Shown here: positions 7,963-16,612 of the stretch, piece after piece | Position numbering within the stretch: the first letter of the stretch is position 1 | How the letters are laid out: each line of letters starts with the position of its first letter | Origin: Candidatus Zhuqueibacterota bacterium | GTDB lineage: Bacteria > Zhuqueibacterota > Zhuqueibacteria > Thermofontimicrobiales > Thiofontviventaceae | Reading direction: 5' to 3' | Length of the DNA stretch: 50,008 nt | Assembly: GCA_016931935.1 (NCBI GenBank) | Contig: JAFGDW010000171.1 | Location: 1 to 50,008, forward strand | Program-made: the position numbers and the translations under genes | Notes under the pieces: generated by a model | Databases searched by the model: none | Told to the model about the DNA's origin: nothing | What the model saw: only the letters and a program-made list of their open reading frames with translations

Positions 7963-8335
7963 ACTTATTGATATAATCCCAAATAGATTCGGACATAACA
8001 TCAACATGTTCTTTTATCTTTTTACGTCCACACTCTTCGTGTATTTCGATACATTCCGTACCTTTACAATGATAAGCTGGTTGAGTGCAGCCATTTTGTT
8101 TTTGAAATATTGGCGTTGGTGTCATCTTTCGGGTAATTTCTTTACGATCGAAATGTTTGCCCCGGCTTACCAGGCCAAATTCCACTGTTTTTTCCCAGAC
8201 AAATTTTTGAACATCGACTATTTCATTCGTCTCGAGATTATCGATCATCGAACTTACTTTATCACCATGAAATAAATGGTATAATAAGTGAACTTTGGAA
8301 CTCAGCTTTAAAGAACCATTCTTGATGTCTTTCAT
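7955..8335 (-). CDS. Hypothetical 126-residue protein with a four-cysteine C-terminal half
   Basis: I do not recognise this protein. It is soluble, with no signal peptide, and its first 60 residues look helical. Cys83, Cys90, Cys95 and Cys102, together with nearby His residues, could form a small metal site (CTQPAYHCKGTEC region). The ATG follows CCCGGAG at a 10-nt distance. It is the first gene of the nine-gene minus-strand envelope operon, behind the promoter at 8406-8434, and its 3' end overlaps the peptidase start by 8 nt, so it is probably translated and coupled. A regulatory or metal-sensing role is speculative. Confidence 0.6.
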   Translation of the reverse strand: MKDIKNGSLKLSSKVHLLYHLFHGDKVSSMIDNLETNEIVDVQKFVWEKTVEFGLVSRGKHFDRKEITRKMTPTPIFQKQNGCTQPAYHCKGTECIEIHEECGRKKIKEHVDVMSESIWDYINKYV

Positions 8336-8405
8336 AGAAGCATTCTCCGGGATGCGATATCATTAGGGCTGAATCACTAGATTGAAGTGTTCTCAATGGA
8401 GTCTG

Positions 8406-8434
8406 AATATACATATAAAATTAAACTTTTTCAA
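8406..8434 (-). promoter_or_regulatory. Putative sigma-70 promoter of the envelope operon
   Basis: Read on the minus strand: TTGAAA (8434-8429), a 17-nt spacer and TATATT (8411-8406), about 70 nt before the ATG at 8335. The -35 box and most of the spacer lie over the last codons of the upstream gene (ends 8421). The -10 hexamer is the same as in other promoters of this window. Confidence 0.55.
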
Positions 8435-8906
8435 GCAAAATATCGATCAGAGTGGCCACAATTTTTCGCGCGCTTATTGGGTCTGTCGCAGTACAAAATG
8501 AAAATCGGGTTTCTTTTTCGATGGGAATTCCAGCAACTTCATAAAAATCAGGCGACATGGGAATTTTAGTAGTATTTTTAACGCAACCGACAATCATGAG
8601 CGGCGCATGAAATTGGGCAGAAAAGATATCGAGTGTGGGCGATAACTTCTCCAGTGAATCCGCGTCATCCCAGTCGAATAAAAGAATGTAACCAAGTAAT
8701 TTGGGGGAAATTAAATCCCAAGATACTGCGTCAATATTCCCATTTAATTGAACGCCATAAATATGGACAGCTAACTCATCGTTGACTGGCATTCGCCCGT
8801 AACAGGTTTCGTCGTTTTTTTGTTCCAAAACATCACATACGGAGGCAATGAATTGTTCGCATAGTTTGCCCGGTGGACTTACAACTAATAATTCCCCAAT
8901 CCTCAT
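8421..8906 (-). CDS. Stand-alone degenerate GTPase-like domain protein
   Basis: 161 residues. It has the layout of a small Ras-like/SRPRB-type G domain: a first strand ELLVVSPPGK, a middle GYILLFDWDDADSLEKL segment (like the switch-following FVVD strand), an LMIVGCVKNT strand where NKxD would sit, and a C-terminal SARKIVATLIDIL helix. The P-loop is broken: SPPGKLCEQF lacks the GxxxxGK[ST] spacing. The NKxD motif is also lost, so nucleotide binding is doubtful. It lies 21 nt after a receiver-PATAN gene and resembles the C-terminal domain of the 791-residue protein at 10355-12730. The likely role is a binding partner in this signalling cluster. A good GAGGG ribosome site precedes the ATG. Confidence 0.55.
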   Translation of the reverse strand: MRIGELLVVSPPGKLCEQFIASVCDVLEQKNDETCYGRMPVNDELAVHIYGVQLNGNIDAVSWDLISPKLLGYILLFDWDDADSLEKLSPTLDIFSAQFHAPLMIVGCVKNTTKIPMSPDFYEVAGIPIEKETRFSFCTATDPISARKIVATLIDILLEKV

Positions 8907-8927
8907 TCCATATCCCTCTTACATGAA

Positions 8928-10145
8928 CTACAACAATTTTTCGCGAATCATCATCAATTCAGTTTTGTTCAAAAAAAGCTTTTGGTTGAAAATACGGTGG
9001 GTTCGTCGGCGATCAGACATTTTACGCCTGTCATCAGTTTGGCGCCTGTCATCCTGGCGACGATCTTCATCCTGGTCAGACGGCTCCTGAGGATTGTTTT
9101 GCAGTAAATTGTGCAGGAGATGGCTGGTATCTCCATTTTTGGGCGTATTTACTTTTTCTTTAAAAAGAGAAGCGACCTTTTTTTTTTCATCAGAAAATGG
9201 AGAATCGGATTCTTTTAAATACCCTTTTTCATAAAGTTTGAAAATTAATTCCAGTGCTTTAATATCATCAAACGGACTCTGCACAACCATTTCATAAATA
9301 ATTTTGCTGCCATTTAATGTTGAAATCAATTTTCGTTCATCATCGGAAATATTATTTTTTGTTGACGTTAATTCGGTAATGTACAAGGCACTTGTGAGAG
9401 GGGGAAGGTTATATTTAATCTTGTCCCATTGTTCTATCCGCTCCCGGCCAAATTCAATTATTAATTCATTTGGCTGTACAATTACCTTGGGACGATTGAA
9501 ATCTGTATATTCGATAAAATATCGACCTTCCGTCCATACAATAAGTTTTGTAAGTGCTTCATCAGCCTCGAAATCTTCAAATACGGCATCGTGAACATTG
9601 CCTTGATAAACAAAAATACTGCCTTCGAACTGTCCCTGTTTTAAATGTATAATCGCATTCTTTTTTTCCGATTCCAGCGTTTTAATTAATTCAATAACGT
9701 TTTTCTCACCCAAATTGCCGCCAAAACCATTCGTGCTATATTCTTCATGATTCTGCAATTCTTCAATTTCTTTGAACAGATTTTCCACACGTGCAACCAC
9801 TTCTTCCACATAAAACGGTTTGGAAATAAAATCATCCACACCCAGTTCAATGGTTCGAATTCGATCGTCCACTCGTTTTTGATTGCTCATTACAATAAAC
9901 GGGATGTTTTTAAGCTCCGGAATGGTTTGAACATGTTTGAAAAACGAATAATCCGCATTTTCCGTGAGATCAACATCAGCAATGATCATTTGCGGATGGA
10001 TATCCTGAATGATTTCCAGCGCCTTGTGAGGATCATCAAAAGAGAGTACGTCATAGCCCGCCTGATTTAAACTTTTGCGTAATCCGCCAATATAATTTGA
10101 ATCTTCATCTATGATTAAAATTTTATCTTTTTCATGCGACTTCAT
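8928..10145 (-). CDS. Response regulator with receiver and PATAN (DUF4388) domains
   Basis: 405 residues from the ATG at 10145, which has GGGA nine nt upstream; another in-frame ATG lies 15 nt earlier without a ribosome site. The receiver (about 7-127) looks phosphorylatable: acidic pair D13/E14, phosphoacceptor D57, S87 and K109. A PATAN/DUF4388 domain follows at about 140-225 (FGGNLGEKNVIELIKTL, then GSIFVYQGNVHDAVFE). PATAN was described in cyanobacterial PatA-type regulators, where it contacts type IV pilus machinery. The middle (about 240-320) is a winged-helix-like segment of unknown type. The C-terminus has a DRR-rich basic run (about residues 360-385) and ends in a helix. There is no DNA-binding output domain, so it acts through protein contacts. 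Confidence 0.8.
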   Translation of the reverse strand: MKSHEKDKILIIDEDSNYIGGLRKSLNQAGYDVLSFDDPHKALEIIQDIHPQMIIADVDLTENADYSFFKHVQTIPELKNIPFIVMSNQKRVDDRIRTIELGVDDFISKPFYVEEVVARVENLFKEIEELQNHEEYSTNGFGGNLGEKNVIELIKTLESEKKNAIIHLKQGQFEGSIFVYQGNVHDAVFEDFEADEALTKLIVWTEGRYFIEYTDFNRPKVIVQPNELIIEFGRERIEQWDKIKYNLPPLTSALYITELTSTKNNISDDERKLISTLNGSKIIYEMVVQSPFDDIKALELIFKLYEKGYLKESDSPFSDEKKKVASLFKEKVNTPKNGDTSHLLHNLLQNNPQEPSDQDEDRRQDDRRQTDDRRKMSDRRRTHRIFNQKLFLNKTELMMIREKLL

Positions 10146-10354
10146 GTAGATAATTCCCATTACTTATAATAATCTGAATTGAACGTAAAGCTACCCCGAT
10201 ACAATAGAATCTGAGTGTCGGTTAGCAGCCGTCAGCTCACTATTAAAAAATTGAAACGCACAAAACCATTCACACGTCAAGTGATCTGTAAATTATACTG
10301 AATATGGTGTTTTATAATAGTTTAATACTAAAAACAGAAGGCTACTTGCTTCTT

Positions 10355-12730
10355 TCAGATAGAAATGTTTTCCATGACTTGTTTGATATTCTTATTCGTG
10401 GATAACATGTCATTCGTGCGTGCATGTACCGCAGAATCAAGCAGCTTACGGATTCCTGCAGTTTCGACCGGATCCCATGCGACAATTGAGACATCTTCCG
10501 AAATACCAAGTTTATACCTGATGATTTCTATGGATAACACATGTTGATCGTGGAAATTTGTTACAGCAACTGAGTAGGGCAGCGAATAGGAACTTGATAT
10601 TGATTGAACGAGATATTTTAGATAATCCCAATCGGGTTCGCGGGTTGCATCAATAACAAATAGAGCTCCGCGCAAAGAACGTGACAATCCAGTCAATAAT
10701 TGACTAAATTTTTCATCGGCGTTCACACCCAACAACGTATACATATCAAAATTATTCAGAGCTATTTTTCCAAAATGGACTTTTATATTCTTAAGGGCTT
10801 CAATCTCACGAGTCTGGAAAGTGTTGTTCGTCAGAATGTCCATAACTTCATCCAGACTATCTTCGTCCAATCCAATTGTAATGATTTGATTTTTTTCCTG
10901 AACAACAGTCGGAGTTGTTTTCTTTTGTTCTATTGGTACTTGTTTATCATAAACAGACACATTGCTTGAAGGACGTTCTATTTCAATATCGTGATCAATT
11001 TCGTCTTCTTGATTATCAATTTCAGAATCAGAATCTATTTCATCATACTGTTGTTGTTTCTTTATAAATTCATCACGATTGAAACGTGGCATTGGAAATT
11101 CAGAAGTATTATCAATCGTTTCTGCTTGTGGCGAATCATTGTGGACACCATTGCTCGGTTCTATATACGATTCGATTTCATCTTCTATGTCATCCATATC
11201 TTCCATGTCATCATCATGATCTGTGAATGATGGCACAAAAGGTGGCGGCGATTGGTCTATGTTGGAAATCGGCCGATCAGATTCCTCATAGTCTTGCGGC
11301 AATTCGGGCGCTTCAAGAAATCCCGGCATGTCGTCTTCATCGTCGTCATCTTCGATATAATGTGCAGTTTGATCGTTTTCTAAAAATGCGGGTGAATGAA
11401 TCTCTTCTTCTGATGTTGACTTTTCTTCGAATTCATTGGTTGAAGCCAGTACATCTTCCTGCACATTTTGATGATTGTTTTGGTCTATCCGCGTCAAGTC
11501 AATTGTAGGAGTTGCCGTTTCATCATCTAATGTGTTCTCAAAAGATGTCACAGGGGTTGCTGTCCCATTCTCATCATCCGGCAGGATTAATTCGCTCCGG
11601 CGTTTCTCTATTCGTTCCAAAATAGGATTCACCGGCCGTTTAATCTCGGGCGGTTCCGGGGCGATAACTTTTTCAACTGGAGGAGGTGGGATATCAACAT
11701 CCGAATCATCATGATCTTCAAATATGTCATGCGAAATTAGCGATGATACTTCTTGCTCATCGATATGCTTAACATCAGGTTGTTTCTCCTCGATAAATCC
11801 CTGTTCGTATAAACGAAGCAAACGTTCCAGTGTCTTTATCTCATTATAAACACTATCCGTCACAATATTCTGAATTGTTCGTGTTCCATCAATAAGCGCT
11901 ATAAAACGACGCACATCCTCCGGAAGTTTCTTGCGGGCGGATAGCTTCTTAAATGTATCGGTAATTGTAAATACCATTTTGGGCGACGGAAACGACTTGA
12001 GCAACTCCGTGCTTCGATCATCCTGTTTATTTGCTTCCAGCAAAATGCCCAGATTACTGACTGAAATTTCATCCCGGATATCGACATCTTTAAAGATCAT
12101 CTGGAAAGTGCCTTTTTTCCAGGGAAGCATATGATAGATAGCTTTTTCATGCTGAAGCTCACCGTAATTAGCATTCACGATAGTGCCGTCACGGAAGAAG
12201 ATTTTGCCGGATTGTTCCGATCCGTTTTGCAATGTCAGGATACCTGTTTTGCGCTCAACCGTAAAGGTCTCAATCAGATTTGAAACACTTATCTCATTCA
12301 GAACGCCGCTAAACTGTAATAACGAATCATCGTCGGCATGCGTAAACTGACGCTTTTGAATGCGTCGTTGTACCATGCGGATGTGGGCGATTACTTCTTT
12401 CACATGAAGTGGCTTTACCATGTAATCTTTGGCGCCCATCTGGAAGCTACGAACCCGAAGCTGTAATTCTCGTTGATTAGTGAGAAATAAAAACGGTATA
12501 TTTGAAGTAGTAGGATTGCTTTGTAATTTTTCGAGTAGTTGAAAACCGTTCATTCCATGCAAATTAATCTCTGAGAGAATAATATCGGGTCGATGTTTTT
12601 GAATGTCTTCCCACGCCTTATTACCCTCCGTAGCTGATTGAATGCGGAATCCCGATGCCTCTAAATTTTCCTGCAAAATACTGACATTTTTGGGATCGCC
12701 ATCAGCTACGAAAATTAACTGATTTGTCAT
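10355..12730 (-). CDS. Pseudo-receiver, PATAN and GTPase-like fusion protein
   Basis: 791 residues. The N-terminal receiver (about 1-125) keeps D10, T84 and K106, but the phosphoacceptor position is Glu54 (DIILSEINL), a natural phosphomimic. A clear PATAN/DUF4388 domain spans about 137-220 (SGVLNEISVSNLIETF, then GKIFFRDGTIVNANYGE). A helical winged-type segment reaches about 330. A long Asp/Glu/Pro/Ser-rich disordered linker covers about 335-600. A degenerate G domain covers about 615-775 (GALFVIDATREPDW, SVAVTNFHDQ where NKxD would be) with no P-loop. The gene has a very good promoter at 12772-12800. The 194-nt gap to the next receiver-PATAN gene leaves room for a second promoter, but I found no convincing one. 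Partner proteins are unknown. Confidence 0.75.
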   Translation of the reverse strand: MTNQLIFVADGDPKNVSILQENLEASGFRIQSATEGNKAWEDIQKHRPDIILSEINLHGMNGFQLLEKLQSNPTTSNIPFLFLTNQRELQLRVRSFQMGAKDYMVKPLHVKEVIAHIRMVQRRIQKRQFTHADDDSLLQFSGVLNEISVSNLIETFTVERKTGILTLQNGSEQSGKIFFRDGTIVNANYGELQHEKAIYHMLPWKKGTFQMIFKDVDIRDEISVSNLGILLEANKQDDRSTELLKSFPSPKMVFTITDTFKKLSARKKLPEDVRRFIALIDGTRTIQNIVTDSVYNEIKTLERLLRLYEQGFIEEKQPDVKHIDEQEVSSLISHDIFEDHDDSDVDIPPPPVEKVIAPEPPEIKRPVNPILERIEKRRSELILPDDENGTATPVTSFENTLDDETATPTIDLTRIDQNNHQNVQEDVLASTNEFEEKSTSEEEIHSPAFLENDQTAHYIEDDDDEDDMPGFLEAPELPQDYEESDRPISNIDQSPPPFVPSFTDHDDDMEDMDDIEDEIESYIEPSNGVHNDSPQAETIDNTSEFPMPRFNRDEFIKKQQQYDEIDSDSEIDNQEDEIDHDIEIERPSSNVSVYDKQVPIEQKKTTPTVVQEKNQIITIGLDEDSLDEVMDILTNNTFQTREIEALKNIKVHFGKIALNNFDMYTLLGVNADEKFSQLLTGLSRSLRGALFVIDATREPDWDYLKYLVQSISSSYSLPYSVAVTNFHDQHVLSIEIIRYKLGISEDVSIVAWDPVETAGIRKLLDSAVHARTNDMLSTNKNIKQVMENISI

Positions 12731-12771
12731 ATTTCTTCTCTCAATTTCGGGAAAATATTGGAATTAATCCC

Positions 12772-12800
12772 AATATACTTAAAATTTAAAACCATGTCAA
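12772..12800 (-). promoter_or_regulatory. Sigma-70-type promoter for the 791-residue regulator
   Basis: On the minus strand: TTGACA (12800-12795), exactly 17 nt, TATATT (12777-12772), about 40 nt before the ATG at 12730. The -35 is consensus and the -10 has one mismatch. Confidence 0.7.
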
Positions 12801-12825
12801 GTTTTTTTTTGGATAAGATAAGAAT

Positions 12826-13413
12826 TTAATTTTTGTATACATCATGATTGTCGAGCAGGGAAGCCGTCACATAGGTTGGGAAGTCAAAATCCAGCGAAGC
12901 AAAGTCGATATTATTTTCTTGCGGAAGACGAAGCTGTTGAGAGTTATTTATATTTGAGACAAATCTATCATTGTTAAGAATTCGTTGAACAATGTCGGTA
13001 GTAAATTGAGCGGCAAAAAAACCAACGCGTTCATCAATGCATTCAACAAAGATGTCGTATCGGTTACGTGGTTGGTAATAGTTACAGGTAATGCCACTAC
13101 AGATTTTCATTTTGGAAACTGAACATTGGATGTCGATAATAACATGTTCAATGAAATGAATGGTATCAATTATTTTTTCTTCAGTGCGATCTTCAAAACC
13201 CTGGGTCATTTTTTCATAGCAACACAGGTGTTTCTTCAAGTTTGGAAACATCGTCTTAAATTGTGAAGCGACAATCGGGTAGGAATTTTCATATACATTA
13301 CTTGATGAAGTGACATCAATCGTTAGTTTTAATTTGTTTACACCCGGAATAAAATTTTTGTTCAGATGATTAATCTCGGTGAATTTATTGTATTGAAAAT
13401 CTATGACGACCAT
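12826..13413 (-). CDS. Stand-alone cyanophycin synthetase N-terminal-domain-like protein
   Basis: 195 residues from the ATG at 13413, chosen for its AAGAAGG ribosome site; the frame is open 54 nt further up. Residues about 54-148 match the remembered pattern of the CphA N-terminal domain: FPNLKKHLC (56-64), GF-x2-R (72-76), HFIEHVIIDIQ (86-96), and then a YDIFVECIDERVGFFAAQFTTDIVQRIL block (119-146). In CphA this domain precedes an ATP-grasp and a Mur-ligase domain; both are absent here and in the neighbouring genes. The C-terminal 45 residues are polar and unrecognised. No catalytic function is expected. It might bind a polyamide such as cyanophycin or act on another partner. Neighbours (a PATAN regulator and purL) do not help. 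Confidence 0.6.
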   Translation of the reverse strand: MVVIDFQYNKFTEINHLNKNFIPGVNKLKLTIDVTSSSNVYENSYPIVASQFKTMFPNLKKHLCCYEKMTQGFEDRTEEKIIDTIHFIEHVIIDIQCSVSKMKICSGITCNYYQPRNRYDIFVECIDERVGFFAAQFTTDIVQRILNNDRFVSNINNSQQLRLPQENNIDFASLDFDFPTYVTASLLDNHDVYKN

Positions 13414-13522
13414 TTCGAACCTTCTTATATTAGTTAATTTTCTGTAACTCATATAAAAGATCGTCATAAAAGTAATAAATCTTTAACTGATATTAAATTT
13501 TATACAACATGAGACATTAAAC

Positions 13523-13617
13523 AAAAAAATCCCGCAAAATGAAATGTGTTGGTAATTCAAGTATCGGCATAAAATTGCCTACCATTAACCAACTACACAT
13601 TCTTTATTCGGGATTTT
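13523..13617. terminator. Long imperfect hairpin, possible bidirectional terminator
   Basis: AAAAATCCCG at the left and CGGGATTTTT at the right pair perfectly, enclosing TGTGTTGGT/ACCAACTACACA arms and an apical GGCA-TAAAAT-TGCC loop, for about 95 nt in total. The A-rich left and T-rich right flanks could terminate transcription on both strands, chiefly that of purL on the minus strand. The size and multi-arm layout are also compatible with a small mobile palindrome or a structured RNA. Confidence 0.5.
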
Positions 13618-13675
13618 TAATTTATCAACTGCTGTACGAAAACTGAATTTTCATTCAGTCATTTTATATGGCTTG

Positions 13676-16534
13676 CTACCATCGAAGCGGAGCCTGCCAG
13701 GCTTCTTTTAATTCGGCTATACTTGCGTGAATAATTTTTTTCCCGTTTAATCCGATTACTTCAAATTTATCATCGGCTCGAACTTTTCCAATACAGGCAC
13801 AGGGAATATCCTGCATTAACGTTTCAAACTTGGTTACGTTTACAGGAGCGACTTCAACAATAAATCGGGAATTGGATTCGGAGAACAAAAGCTGATCGTT
13901 TCGGTTCAGCTTTTCAGAGTTTGGTACACTCTGCAATTCGAGACTGATGCCTTTACCGCCAGCGAATGCCATTTCGGCCACAGCTACACTTAAACCACCT
14001 TCGGAGCAATCATGGCACGAAGCAACCAGTCCATCTGAGGTTGCCTTACTAAGTGTTTGCATCCATTTCTTTGCATTGGGCGCATCCACTTGAGGAACGC
14101 GATTGCTGGTGTAATTATGAATATCAAAATAATGTGAGCCACCCATTTCGTTTTTTGTATCACCAACAATATAGATTGAATTTCCGGATTGCTTCACATC
14201 CATGGAAATTGCCTTTGAGGCATCATCCATAATAGCCATTGCGGATATCAGAAGTGTCGGCGGAATCGCTACAGATTCACCGTTTACCTGAAATTCATTA
14301 TTCAGGCTATCCTTACCGGAAATGAACGGTGTTTCATAAACTTTGGCAATATCATAACATGCCTGAGATGCGCGGACGAGCGTGCCGAGTCGATCCGGCT
14401 TATCCGTATTGCCCCAGCAGAAATTATCCAGTAATGCCACTTTATCCAGTGTACCACCAACAGCGATTACCTGGCGAATTGCCTCGTCAATGGCAGATGC
14501 GGCCATATGATACGTATCGATGTAACCGTACTTGGGGTTAATGCCATTGGAAATAATGATAGCCTTGTTTGATCCCAGCACAGGTCGTACCACCGCTGCA
14601 TCGCCCGGACCATCGTTTTCAATTCCAACCAAAGGTTTCAATACGCTGCCGCCCTGTACTTCATGGTCGTACTGACGGATCACCCATTCCTTGCTACATA
14701 CGTTTAATGACGATAATATCTGTTTCAAATCACTGGTTAAATCCGTTGGCTCCGGGAAGCTGCTTTCCTGTAATGCCGGTGGTGTCCAAATGGCATCTCG
14801 GATTAATTGAGGAACGCCGTTATGCAGGAATTCCATGTCGATATCTGCGACACTATCTCCATGATAACGAAGCTGCAGCCGTTTCGTATCAGACACTTCA
14901 GCAACTACCGTCGCTTCCACATTTTCAGATGTGAACAGATCGATAACCGTTTGTTCATTTTCCGGAGGGACAATCAATACCATTCGTTCCTGAGCTTCGG
15001 AAATCCAGATTTCTGTGTACGACAAACCTTTGTACTTGAGTGGTACCTTTTCCAAATCAACAATGGCACCGGTCGATTCGCATATCTCGCCAATAGCTGA
15101 TGATAACCCACCTGCGCCACAGTCAGTAATTGCCGTATATAAGCCACGATCACGTGCCTGCAGAATAACATCCGTCATTTTTTTCTCGGTAATCGGATCA
15201 CCGATTTGAACTGCGCCACTGGAAACTGTCTCTGATTCGGATGTTAATTCACCGGATGAAAATGTCGCGCCATGAATCCCATCCCGACCGGTGCGGCCGC
15301 CTACAACCACGACTTTGTCGCCCTTCTTTACTTTTTTCTCAGTCATTCCTTTTGGAAGAAGGCCTACGTTTCCGCAAAAAACCAGTGGATTGCCAACGTA
15401 ACGATCATCAAAAAAAATAGCGCCGTTTACTGTGGGAATCCCCATGCGGTTACCATAGTCACGAACGCCGGCATGTACACCGATAAAAACACGACGCGGA
15501 TGCAACGTACCCGGAGGCAGTTCCGCTCGCGGAAAATCGGGACGACCGAAGCAGAAGACATCGGTATTGACAATAGGCTTGGCACCCAGTCCGGTACCCA
15601 ACGGATCGCGAATCACGCCGCCGATTCCGGTATTAGCGCCACCGTATGGCTCGAGTGCCGACGGATGATTGTGGGTTTCGACCTTAAAACAAACATCATG
15701 CTCATCATCAAACGTAATGACACCGGCATTATCTTTAAAAACCGAAATACACCACGGTTTGTCTAATTCACGCGTTACGCGCATGACCGTGGTTTTTAGC
15801 AAGTTGTCGATAATCTCGCCGTTAAAATTGATTCGCCCTCGAAATGTTTTATGACTGCAATGCTCCGACCAGGTCTGAGCCAGAGTTTCTAACTCAATGT
15901 CAGTAGGTTTGCGGCCCAATTTCTTGAAATATGCCTGAATCGTTTTCATTTCATCGACGTTCAGAAACAGTTGGCCGGTGCGGCTGATTTCCATTAATTG
16001 GTCGTCGTTCGCATCGAGCAAATCCACTTCCACGCGTTTATACTGATAGGGAGTAGGATCAGCAAATATTTTTTCATCTGGCTGGATGGCATGCTGAATC
16101 AAACCATTCATGAGCACTTTATCAACAATTAGTTTCTTATCATCAGTACTTAATGCACCGGTAATGTGGTATTTCTGGGCCGTCTTCACATGAATTTCAC
16201 CCGAGAAACCCAAATCGTGAATGCCTTTCATCGTACTTGCCACAACCGGATCCATAACGCCTGAGTTATAGGCGATTTCAACATTCCAGATAGATTCATC
16301 TTCATCCTTGAGTGGAGCATCGATCGTATAGTGTTCAGTAATTGGTTCAATCAGCAGCGATTCACATATTCTACGAATATCATCGTGACTTAATTCTCCA
16401 TCAAAATAGAATACTTTGAAATGATCAATCGCTTTGATACTCTTAATACCAAGATCGTATATATGTTTTTTAACAGTTGCACTTTGCGATTGCGGTAATC
16501 CAGGCTTTACGCCGATTTCAATTTTCGTAATCAA
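13676..16534 (-). CDS. purL: Phosphoribosylformylglycinamidine synthase, PurS-PurL fusion
   Basis: 952 residues from a TTG at 16534. It is chosen because CAGGAG lies six nt upstream and the protein then begins ITKIEIGVKPG; the further upstream open frame has no support. Two PurS-like modules (about 2-72 and 83-156) precede the PurL synthetase core, which has HCSH (225-228), ETHNHPSALEPYGGANTGIGG and paired AIRS-like halves. It makes FGAM from FGAR, ATP and ammonia in purine synthesis. There is no C-terminal glutaminase domain: it ends at EAWQAPLRW, so a separate PurQ must supply ammonia from elsewhere. It is transcribed alone from the promoter at 16584-16612. Confidence 0.9.
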   Translation of the reverse strand: MITKIEIGVKPGLPQSQSATVKKHIYDLGIKSIKAIDHFKVFYFDGELSHDDIRRICESLLIEPITEHYTIDAPLKDEDESIWNVEIAYNSGVMDPVVASTMKGIHDLGFSGEIHVKTAQKYHITGALSTDDKKLIVDKVLMNGLIQHAIQPDEKIFADPTPYQYKRVEVDLLDANDDQLMEISRTGQLFLNVDEMKTIQAYFKKLGRKPTDIELETLAQTWSEHCSHKTFRGRINFNGEIIDNLLKTTVMRVTRELDKPWCISVFKDNAGVITFDDEHDVCFKVETHNHPSALEPYGGANTGIGGVIRDPLGTGLGAKPIVNTDVFCFGRPDFPRAELPPGTLHPRRVFIGVHAGVRDYGNRMGIPTVNGAIFFDDRYVGNPLVFCGNVGLLPKGMTEKKVKKGDKVVVVGGRTGRDGIHGATFSSGELTSESETVSSGAVQIGDPITEKKMTDVILQARDRGLYTAITDCGAGGLSSAIGEICESTGAIVDLEKVPLKYKGLSYTEIWISEAQERMVLIVPPENEQTVIDLFTSENVEATVVAEVSDTKRLQLRYHGDSVADIDMEFLHNGVPQLIRDAIWTPPALQESSFPEPTDLTSDLKQILSSLNVCSKEWVIRQYDHEVQGGSVLKPLVGIENDGPGDAAVVRPVLGSNKAIIISNGINPKYGYIDTYHMAASAIDEAIRQVIAVGGTLDKVALLDNFCWGNTDKPDRLGTLVRASQACYDIAKVYETPFISGKDSLNNEFQVNGESVAIPPTLLISAMAIMDDASKAISMDVKQSGNSIYIVGDTKNEMGGSHYFDIHNYTSNRVPQVDAPNAKKWMQTLSKATSDGLVASCHDCSEGGLSVAVAEMAFAGGKGISLELQSVPNSEKLNRNDQLLFSESNSRFIVEVAPVNVTKFETLMQDIPCACIGKVRADDKFEVIGLNGKKIIHASIAELKEAWQAPLRW

Positions 16535-16583
16535 GATTTTCTCCTGCAGGGATAAATAGGTAAGATTTAAATAATGAAAAGTG

Positions 16584-16612
16584 AATATAAGCATCCATGC
16601 CAGAAAAGTCAA
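16584..16612 (-). promoter_or_regulatory. Sigma-70-type promoter for purL
   Basis: On the minus strand: TTGACT (16612-16607), 17 nt, TATATT (16589-16584), 50 nt before the TTG start. It supports the shorter purL start, since the longer frame would begin upstream of this promoter. Confidence 0.65.

Noticed and set aside
15272-15766. 164-codon plus-strand frame inside purL
   Set aside because: Entirely antisense to strongly conserved PurL sequence, with no domain or ribosome site.
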